Source: Agrocybe praecox (lineage: Eukaryota; Basidiomycota; Agaricomycetes; Agaricales; Agrocybaceae). Taken from it: a DNA stretch of 64,000 nt. Position numbers and translations under genes: made by a program. Under the pieces are notes generated by a model. That model was not told the DNA's origin, made no database searches, and worked only from the letters and a program-made list of their open reading frames with translations. Location: contig OZ024840.1 of the NCBI GenBank assembly GCA_964017145.1, positions 4,961,401 to 5,025,400 of the forward strand, read 5' to 3'. Positions 55,801-64,000 of the stretch are shown piece by piece (position 1 is the stretch's first letter; every line of letters begins with the position of its first letter).

Positions 55801-58230
55801 TCATCAGCTTCAAGAACAAGAATATTCGCGGGCAAATGGAGGGTACTCGATCCCGTGCGCTGATAGATTCTGTTCATCTGCGTGCACGGACGTATGCCGA
55901 GTATGGAAACCAGGACTATCACGCTCACTTTTCAAATGATGCCATCAATTCGGAAGATTGTGCCGATGATTTGGCATGGTAGGACCTCGAATACTGTAGA
56001 AAGTCGCTCCCTTTTATATATTTCTCTGTCCACTGCTTCAGTTGACTCAGTTATTTGACTACAGAAGTGATAGGTGTAGCTTTAAAATGTATATGCCTTT
56101 CTGGACAGTTTAACACCTAGTCATTAATACACCTGTACAAATTCGTAGAAATACATTGACCTGCAACCTAAGTATTCCCAATTTCCCACGCCTATAAATA
56201 GGCGAACTGAAGTGCACAAACACTTTCATACGAAACAATGTACACATATGCCTATCTTCAAAATATTAAATGCAAAGCAAATTATTTATTAGGAAGAACA
56301 ATACCAAAACCGAGTGCAATTGTGGTCAACTTATTCCTTCCTCGGCGATATGTACGAACACATTCCCGTGCCTATAGAGCGGACTGAGTGAAGTGCCCAT
56401 AGAATCCATGGAGCCAACTTCATGGAGCTCGCGGTTGCATGCACAAAATTCTACGCTACAGTTCTATCGTATTTACCAAGTATTTATGGAGGTAGTAAGT
56501 ACTATTTATAAACCCCAAGGTCGCAGTAACAGTTTAATTTATTATAGCCTAAGACTCGCATGGTATTTTACATGTAATCTTGTGTTGCTCGCTTACTGTG
56601 CTTCGAGATCTCGTCTTTTTAACATTTTTATTGTTGTATAACGTAGCAAAATGTCTTGAGAGTCCAAATGTCAACTTAATATTTTTTACTGCAGCTTTAT
56701 TGTGCGTAGTGAAGATTTCTCTACGAAGAGTCCAAAATCTGGGTTTATACCGAAGCCGGCAGGATGTGAGTCTTACATCCTCAGTGAGAACGTGACGGCA
56801 CAGGCGTCTTGTTCATTATCGGTTTGCTACTATGCATTCAAGTGTATTATAGAGAAGTTATTCTCCATGTTGTAGAGCTACGGAGACCATATCTACTTTC
56901 TTAAATGGAGTGGCAGCGTTTAGGCATAAGCCCATTTTAACCTTTATTTATAATTTGTAAAGTTGTAAAGTACTAATAAGGGTGGAAAAAAGTACTTTGA
57001 GACACAATTTATGCTTAAGGCTTACTAACTATATTCAATACACACATCCATGGGGTGCCAATTGACAAAAAATGTGAATAAGGCAGGAAACCGTGAAGCG
57101 GCCGTAGCGAAATCATCTTATCTAATCACGGCATCCACAGCCAAATATCACTCGTTGCAAGGATTTCACGAGTAATTCTGCATTATCATCCCAGAAAAAA
57201 ACTGCTCTATCCATGTGTCTATATTCTATCTACGTGATGAGCCAAAAAATCGATTTATTTCACGGTTTATTTTCCAAAATATGAGAGATACCGGTTACCT
57301 GGGTTTGGCGGTTTTAGGGTCGTCAACAGAAATGTGGGTTTGTTCATATCAATTTATTCCTCGTTCGTCCCCTGAGGCCTGAGGGGGTATCCAAGGTCCT
57401 ACCTTACGCACGCGAGCGGCACACCTGCCGAAGTTGATACCATCATGTCAAAATGAGCGTGATAGTCCTGCTTTCCATAGCCGAGAAGTATCGAGTTGCA
57501 CGCAGTGCAAAATTGGCATTGGATGGACCTGGAGATTGGGAAAAAAATGTACCGAGTATTGGAAGATCGAGACATACGCGGATATCAAGACCCTGATCGC
57601 CTACGCCCCAAGGTTGGTCGCCCAGGTATATGGGAAGATGGCCAAGTGGTTGACACCTCTGTGCATGAAGAGCCAGAGTTTGTTCTCTTCAACGAAACTC
57701 GCGATCGTCATGATGGAACCAGCAAAACTCGGCGAACATTATCTTGGATATGGTTGACTCCTGGCACTGCGTCGACTGAGGATGAAGGCGACGATATTTT
57801 GTTATCCAAATGGGCCAAAAGTCGGGCAAGATCGTTGCATGCGAGTGAGGAGGTTTTGCTGTTAAAAGAAGAGATGCGCAGAATGTTGGAGTTCTTGAAT
57901 TGGAAAGCAAAGTGGTGGATGCAACTCAACAGAAGAGACGATGTATCGGCAGAGCTTGCGTAGGGACTTCAAGCGTATGCAATTACTCAAAGAGAACTCC
58001 AGAAAGATCTTTCAGATCAATTCAGGTCGCAATGGAAGAAACCGTTGGAGGTCTTACCTGACCATCCTCCCAAGTCCTCAACGCACCAATCGCAGGCTAC
58101 TGAGCAAAAACATTCCGGAGGTACTAGAGAAATACACGCTGCAGCCGACGACTTCACCGACGATGAATCTGAAAACGAATTTGAAGACGAAAATTTTGAC
58201 GATTATGATTCTGAAGGTTTGGGGGATTGA
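52869..58230 (+). pseudogene. CxC2-class KDZ transposase (element E), multiply disrupted
   Basis: It starts MSNTRPKKKQ, with TGA at 52899. The N-terminal DEYTIIHASEGRLRRV and the CxC2 cluster (CPDC...CDSC...CASCCIRRH) are present. So are LCMDANF, ISYDIACQW and DGECPERVW, meaning all three catalytic acids. Further TGA codons lie at 53734, 54020 and 54488, and a frameshift near 53945. After LRARTYAE (55895) a 1578-bp insertion intervenes. The frame resumes at 57480 with AEKYRVARSAKLAL, an extra A near 57545, GYQDPDRLRPKVGRPG, KTRRTLSWIW, EEMRRMLEFL and a TAG at 57961-57963. The acidic end is at 58230. Clearly dead. Confidence 0.9.
55902..57479. mobile_element. 1578-bp inverted-repeat insertion in KDZ of element E
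   Basis: The left end TATGGAAACCAGGACTATCA and the inverted right end TATGGAAAGCAGGACTATCA differ at one position. Similarity continues through CGCTCA, ATGATG and, further in, ggtaggacct. The 6-bp GCCGAG (55896-55901 and 57480-57485) is duplicated at both sides, and KDZ coding sequence is continuous across it when one copy is removed. The interior is AT-rich with no coding potential, so it is non-autonomous. The superfamily is not assigned. Confidence 0.85.
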
Positions 58231-58322
58231 AACATATATTTCAGTCTTGTAAATTACCCATCACGTAGCTCAAATGTAATTTTAGATATGTTTTCTTGTT
58301 TCAATGAATGTGATATTTCCAA

Positions 58323-58765
58323 AAATAGAGAGGCCTAGACCCTCGGGTCCAATTATGCTGGATTACCGAATGCCGGTGAATCGAAAATAGCACCATGTCT
58401 AATTTTGGAATATGTCATCTTTTTTGGAATGTCATCCAAAACATATATCGTCAATCCACCCCGCAACGTCATCCTTTAGGCGTGCAAAGGTGTCCAAAAA
58501 TTAAGGATATATATATAGAAATATTTGGGCCAAGTAGCGCCCCCAAAATGCCAACACAGATCCCACAGCGCCTATATTCTGTCTCGAAAAGGCCAAAATC
58601 ATCAAAAGTAGAGTTGTTTGCATGTGTTTACCAAAGGCAAGGGCCACCAGGCAAACGTGGCCGCGCGGCAGCCTTTCTGACACATCATATATCACTGCCG
58701 GTGTTGGGAAACTTCCCAGGTTGATGTATCACCCTTGTTGAGTAGTTACCGAGGGTTGATGTATG
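58323..58765 (+). repeat. Right inverted subterminal module of element E
   Basis: Inverted copy of 29438-29884, beginning 93 bp after the KDZ stop, with the same landmarks in reverse order. Confidence 0.85.
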
Positions 58766-60225
58766 AGATGACCATCAAAGGGTGGGAGCCCAATTACAGC
58801 TCCAGGCACTTCAGGGACACTGTTTCCTGTGTCCATCTATAAATAACATGTCATCCAGTTGTATGTTTTCCAATCCATCCCGTCCAGTCACATTTTAGGT
58901 GCGCAAATGGCATCAAAAAACATAAAATATATATAGAACCTATATCTGACATATTGCAACAAAAAACATAACCACTATGCCTGCAACATATAATTACTCT
59001 CCGAAACCTTAAAAAACAGCAATGTTTATTAATGTTTGGCAACACCAACTGCTCTCTGCCTATGGCATCATGATATATCACTGCTGGGCAACTGCCGGGT
59101 TGGGAAACTGCCCTGTATGATGTATACCGAAATGCTCAAATTGCCAGGATTGATACATCAAGTTAGCTGCAAAGGATGCGACCACGACAAACGCGATGAC
59201 CACAAAGAACAAAGCACAACAGCTGGGCCAAGGACGACAATGATGACAACTGGCCTAAGAACGACGGTTAGGGGGTGGATGGTGGCTAGGTCGTGCACAA
59301 TGGCTGGGTCAGAGACAACGACGACTAGGGCATCCACGATGGCCAGGTGGTGCGTGATGGCTAGGGCATGGACGACGGCTACGGCGTGCGAGAGCAAGAG
59401 GACCACCTTCTCGTTGTCCTCGCTCTCCTTTCCCCTCGCTCTGTCTATCTGTAGATACATGTTTTGTAAAACAAATTAATAGTGAATATATATGTTTTTA
59501 AAAATTACATGTTGTAAGAAGAACATCCGAAAGTGGCATTAATTGCCGAATTGGGAACTGTCATCTAAAACACATGTTTGTGGGTCTCTTTTTGGATATC
59601 TAATTTAATCTAGCCCTATTACAAATGATATTTAAATTAAATATAGTACCAAAAAATGATGATATTATAAATAAAAATAGCGCAATGCCCGAAATGATCA
59701 AAACATGCTAAAAATAACACGTCATCTGGTTTTATGTTTTGCAATCCATCCCCTCCTGCCCTCTTTTGATGGCGCAAAGCGCCCCAAAAAATCCAAACAT
59801 ATCACTACATTATATCTACGCTTTTTTAGCGCCCTGAACGATGCCCACTGCAGCACAGGAGCCCAATTACAGCTTCGGGCACTTTGGGGACACTGTTTCC
59901 TGTGTCCGTATATAAATAACACATCATCCAAAAACATTGGTTGCAATCCATCCTTTTCCCTCAACATATGGAAGGGCAAACATGTGGGATATGTCAAAAA
60001 ATATTTTTAGAACCCAAATGACCTGCTTTTGACAACCGAAAACGACCGCAAACTTTTAAACATTCCGAAAACATATTTTGATGCCTCAAACTGCAGTATT
60101 TGTCTATGTATGGCTACAGCATTGACCAATTTCGCTAGCATGGCCTGCAAAATCATATATAGGTGGGACTGGCAGTTGCCAGGCTTGGTAGTTACCAGTC
60201 TGGATGTATACCATGGACCTGGCAA
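58766..60225 (+). repeat. Series of subterminal modules and microsatellites right of E
   Basis: Modules at about 58790-59165 and 59690-59950 mirror those at 26461-27010. A third partial one (59940-60225) has ggcagttgccagg and ggatgtatacc. An imperfect ACG/TGG low-complexity stretch lies at 59165-59400, and AT-rich sequence fills the rest. No gene is supported. Confidence 0.6.
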
Positions 60226-60249
60226 CTACCAGTTTTTCATATATAAATG

Positions 60250-61010
60250 TGAATGACATGGCTGTAACCGTACAGAAAACTCACAGAAACATTTTTCCAC
60301 ATGCTCAATGAAGAAATCCAGAACATCCTCATAGAATCTCAGATGGCTTTGACTGAAGTCAGCGTCACCCTCAACCATCTTTGGACCGTAATGAAAGCTA
60401 TTATATGAGGTAAGTATTGGATTTATCAAAATTTATTCAAGACTTATTCACTGTTCGACATAAGGTTCACCATTTTGCGAGGGCATCAGTCCACCGGCAA
60501 GGACAGAAAACGTCCATCCCGATGCCTGGGCCAGATATTCTATGCACGTACGAAGGAAATTTTCCACTTCATCAATCGACCTATTCCACTGTATCAGCTG
60601 GCAAGCATCGACGAGAAGACATTATACGTACTCCTGACACTCTTCAGGAGTTCTCCCTTCCTCCAATACCTCCTTCATCTTTATCGTGCCTTTTTCTTTG
60701 CGCTCTCTAACCTCCTCTTGAATTTGCGCCTTGATGTCCTGTGGTGCGTCTTCATACAATTTTTTGGCAATTGCTAACTTCATGTTGCATTTGTCGATAG
60801 AAGCTGGCAACTCATCGCCTTTCTGCAAGGTGAATACTTCCTCGACTTCCTCAGGGTACCACTCGAGGTAAATAACCTTTTCCTGGGTGGCCCTTTTCTT
60901 CTTGTTCCCTCTCTCGTTAAACCACTTTAACAGCTTCATTATTGTACCTGTTTGCCGTGCAGAGTTACCATGCCTTGCACGATATTGGTACCAGTTAACA
61001 ATTTGCTGTC
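60250..61010 (-). pseudogene. Diverged HMG-like accessory gene (relic G)
   Basis: Read on the minus strand: QIVNWYQYRARHGNSARQ, then KKKRATQEKVIYLEWYPEEVEE, MKLAIAKKLYEDAPQDIKAQIQEE, an exon with IEYLAQASGWTFSVLAGGLMPSQNG, and VEGDADFSQSHLRFYEDVLDFF..HVEKCF. These segments follow the order of the HMG-like genes above (KxTxxxVW, K.MF..LP, TGWxxTLxAGGPxP, FGSFLQKC) with low identity. An in-frame TAA lies near 60620 unless a short intron is used. The Ser/Pro linker and C-terminal domain are missing. It sits head-to-head with KDZ remnant G. Confidence 0.55.
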
Positions 61011-61129
61011 AGTTGGCTGCATGGGAACAGGATCATAGTGCACCCAATCTGCTCGTGGTGAGGTTCAAAGGTATGTTCCATCTATTGTGGTATGGTGAAG
61101 ATTCAATATTCTAATACATTGATTTGTAG

Positions 61130-62497
61130 TGTTGTCGTTGGAAGCTGTACGCAGACAGCTGGCGGAAAAAGAAGCAAAGAAATTAGGATCGTCAAATGCT
61201 TGGGTGATGCATGAGGAGGTTTCAGCCAGCCAACTCGTCATGATGGGCATAGAATTGGAGATAGAGCAGTGAGTATTATCTAGTAATACTGCGACTGTAA
61301 ACTAACACCTTTCTTCACAGGCGTCGGTTAGTCAATGATCAAAATAACGAGACAGTGCATGTAACTGACAACCAGAAGGTAAAATCGATGCTACGAGCAA
61401 ATACGTTACGGCGGAAAATTGACAGTTGGATTGATATCCAGCATATGTATATTCCGGGGCTTTGCGTCTACCGTCAACGCAAGGCGGAATTGTTGAAAGA
61501 TAGAGAAGAAATTCCATCTTCGGCCATCCCTTTAATCCTACCTTCCGACCTTCCGACCTTCCAGCCCTTGTACCATGCGATCACCGGCTTTTCCATATCG
61601 AATTTCAACTTTGATACGCTCAATGCACCGACTCTTTAGATGAGCTGTGGGATGCGCTTTGCTTGAGGGCATATGTGTGCATCGATCGGACATGCTTTCA
61701 AAGAGGTCAAGGGGCCTTAACAAGGTCCCAGAATCTCATCAAGCGCATTCAGTACAAGGTCGTTTTCGCCTCTGAAAATACCGGAGGGCTCGTGCAGCAT
61801 TAATGCGATTATCTAGAAAGCTGAGGAAAAGAGGATAGGAGGGTCATTTGCTCAAACTACGTCCAGAAGACGTACGATCACTCACCAACAAAGAAGCCAT
61901 CAAAGAACGAGAAACACACAAAAAAAAGAAGGCAACGTCAACCTCCCATGCTCAGCCAACGCCATTTGACCCAGTGGCTGCAGTATCCGAGAGAAATCGA
62001 ACAATATTGTGGATCTGGAGGCAAATGGGTGGCGATATTGAAATGGATAATATGGAACGTCTGCATGAAGGTAAGTATATCACATTTACACGTTCTGATG
62101 GATGTTATTAATGTCTATTTCTCAAGGTTTGCGTATTGAATGGTGTAAGAGCAAGGCGCATGCCGATCGCTGGCAAGAAGAAGTCGAATTCCTACAAGAA
62201 GAACGACGACACATTCTTGCTTTCTTCGAATACCGTGCAGGAGAGTGGAATAACAGAGAATTGGTGGATGCAGAAACTGAACCTTGGATGCTACCTGGAG
62301 TGCGAGTCGATCCCGTTGCTATTGCGGGCAGGGGGGCCTATGCCCGAGAACAAGCTCACCAATTCACGGCGAGGCATGCATATTTTCAGAGGGTTTGGGC
62401 CAAAGCTGATGCTTACATAGCCTCTAACGGTATAGGTTTGAGTTTATATTCATCCATAACTACAGTAGATGGCAATGACGACGAACCTGACGAATAA
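61130..62497 (+). pseudogene. KDZ transposase C-terminal remnant of another lineage (relic G)
   Basis: Segments in order: VRRQLAEKEAKKL, MHEEVSASQLVMMGIELE, RRKIDSWIDIQHMYIPG, IPLILPSDLP (to a stop at 61637), then a degraded stretch. SERNRTILWIWRQMG, an intron at about 62070-62125, LRIEWCKSKAHADRWQEEVEFLQEERRHILAFFEYRAGEW and a Gly/acidic tail ending DDEPDE at 62497 follow. This matches the KDZ C-terminal helical region (compare SWIW and EWAKSRA..EEV.LL.EEMRR) but is far more diverged than the A-F copies. The DDE core is absent. A TAG, frameshifts and missing segments make it a relic. Confidence 0.65.
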
Positions 62498-64000
62498 AGT
62501 GTCTTTCACCACTGAGGTGTTCATTCCGGTGCGCTGAGTAAGCAGAGCGCATGTGCTTTCCTGATTAGATGTACTAAGATGGGATGGGCGGGCTGAGTAA
62601 GCAAAGAACGGCGCATCAGCGACTTTCATGGCGGGTTTACTCGCTTGGAGGATGGTTCGGAGAGAGGATGCCATTTGGGGAACACCTATTAAATGTATGT
62701 CTTGTAAGACAGCCACCATTTACTAAGGCTGACCTTACAAAATGGCTACATGCTTATAACCGTATATCTTATAAAACTGGTCCAACATGTGGTGGTGATT
62801 CAAATGACTCTGGAATGCCAAATGCTTGTTTCACATGGGCGGCAAAGAATTCAAATTTGCTGGGATTATTGGTACCAGAATATATATATCTTGTTGATGG
62901 CATCTGACACTGGTGCATTGAAGACAAAATGTGTGCAAGTAATCTGTCTAGGTTGAGCAGCACCTGGCAAGCTCGACAGAGAATGAGGTTGAATGGCTTG
63001 TACAAGCACATGTTCAGGTCCTCCAGACTCCAGAGCGAAGCATGAATTGTCTAGTTCGTCATGGAGGGGTTCCTCTGTGCGACCCGACCAGCCAAAAATT
63101 TTCCATGATCCAGGGTCAGAATGCTTGCATGGAACACCCTCCCTTTTGTAGTTCCCATTAGGTTGTGCAGTTATAGTGCCAGAGTAATAAGCCTCTAATA
63201 CAACTCATATGTGGCCTTTGGACAGGTGTGGGTGCAGAAATTATAGGTGTCGTGCTTGCCTTTGTTGCACTTGAGGAGGCAGGATTATAACCACCAAATG
63301 AATACCTTTTGGACCTGGAACCAATGACACCATAGACGGGATGGTATCATTCGGCATCAGCCATGCCAAGCAACCAATTCCTTAGGAGGGTGCACCAGCC
63401 TCATGACCGCCAATGACGTCCATCGCAGCTGTGTGCAACCACAATTTGAAGAAGAAATGATGATAAAAAGATTGCAAGTCCCATTACATAGATCTTTTAA
63501 CTGCAGAATTGGTGAGTCATGCATTCAGCACTGTTCACATAAACGAACAAAGTGGAAAGGAATCTTGCTTACCATGTCGGAAATGTTGAAATCACCTGAT
63601 CAGGCCGTTCATTCAAATTACAGATCAATTTCTTTTTTTGAAATGATTAATGCACTCCTTTCCTCTTCAAAATTGTGTCAAAATTTAACCCAGGGTCAGG
63701 CAAAGATGACCTGAGCAGCCCTGCCTTGCCTTGGATGCAAGTCGTGTATGGTGTCCCTGCACGTCCAATGTCAGGCATCTGGATATTGTTGGAGCTGCCG
63801 TTGGCATGTCAGTACGAGAAGTCGGGACTGGGGTAGGAAGCTGGTGGATGAGGGACAGTGTTATAGAGTGTATTAATGACCGTATCGTTCATGTTTTTTT
63901 GCTAGTTCAGAGTTTGGTTGAGTTTGGCCAATATACCGAGTCCATCAGCAAACTGAATACTTAGTGAGTAATAAAAGTACACATCGGACACCCATGGATG
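62498..64000. other. No recognisable feature
   Basis: AT/GC-balanced sequence with several short frames (up to 107 codons) lacking any motif I recognise. A ctgagtaagca.ag unit appears twice (about 62535 and 62592). It may be decayed transposon DNA. Confidence 0.3.

Larger units (their letters stand above)
29438..58765 (+). mobile_element. KDZ element E (older host copy, contains nested element F)
   Basis: Between the two 445-bp inverted modules lie the HMG-like gene (30068-32412, -), the RNase H1-N-like gene (32816-35009, +), the small basic gene (35268-35654, -), the TET gene (36227-36561 plus 51249-52390, -) and KDZ (52869-58230, +). This is the same cassette as F. Removing F (36562-51248, with one 8-bp duplicate) and the 1578-bp insertion (55902-57479) gives an element core of about 13 kb. 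Outer termini beyond the modules are uncertain. Confidence 0.75.

Noticed and set aside
1..64000. CRISPR arrays, rRNA genes, bacterial operons
   Set aside because: No regularly spaced identical repeats or rRNA signatures; intron-containing genes show a eukaryotic genome.

Overview
This window looks like a transposon-dense region of a basidiomycete (Agaricomycete) nuclear genome. The evidence is short GT-AG introns (about 45-65 nt), CxC2-type KDZ (Kyakuja-Dileera-Zisupton) transposases, fungal TET/JBP-type 2-oxoglutarate dioxygenases, and Ser/Pro-rich accessory proteins of the kind that accompany them. I recognise no host housekeeping gene. Almost everything interpretable is a mobile element, a relic of one, or an insertion into one.

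The central feature is a composite five-gene KDZ element. Its gene order is: HMG-box-like accessory gene (-), RNase H1 N-terminal/viroplasmin-like gene (+), small basic coiled-coil gene (-), TET/JBP dioxygenase (-), KDZ transposase (+). The best copy, F (36562-51248, about 14.7 kb), has terminal inverted repeats, an 8-bp target duplication (GAACGAGG) and all five genes. It is inserted inside the TET gene of an older copy, E (about 29.4-58.8 kb), which carries the same five genes in the same order and orientation. A third copy, A/D (about 2.2-25.6 kb), lies in reverse orientation. It is split between KDZ and TET by 11 kb of later material: two inverted 1690-bp LTRs, two 271-bp repeats, a partial fourth copy B and a KDZ fragment C. 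A diverged KDZ plus HMG-like pair, G (60.2-62.5 kb), belongs to another KDZ lineage.

Layout: 1-1443, 5' end of a Ty3/gypsy-like retrotransposon (LTR and gag, minus strand) with a possible self-priming site; 1687-5815, KDZ fragments; 5.8-7.3 kb, AT-rich repeats; 7.26-17.0 kb, inverted LTR pair enclosing element B and KDZ fragment C; 17.2-24.7 kb, TET, small gene, RNase H1-N gene and HMG-like gene of A/D; 24.7-30 kb, subterminal modules, microsatellites and a foldback element; 30-58.2 kb, element E with F nested inside and a 1578-bp insertion in its KDZ; 58.3-60.2 kb, repeat modules; 60.2-62.5 kb, relic G; 62.5-64 kb, nothing recognisable.

Inferred division of labour: KDZ performs strand transfer, the dioxygenase oxidises 5-methylcytosine, and the HMG-like and RNase H1-N-like proteins probably bind nucleic acid or chromatin. 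TET and KDZ are divergently transcribed from a shared intergenic region. Many copies are dead, and in-frame stops are mostly TGA, consistent with cytosine deamination.
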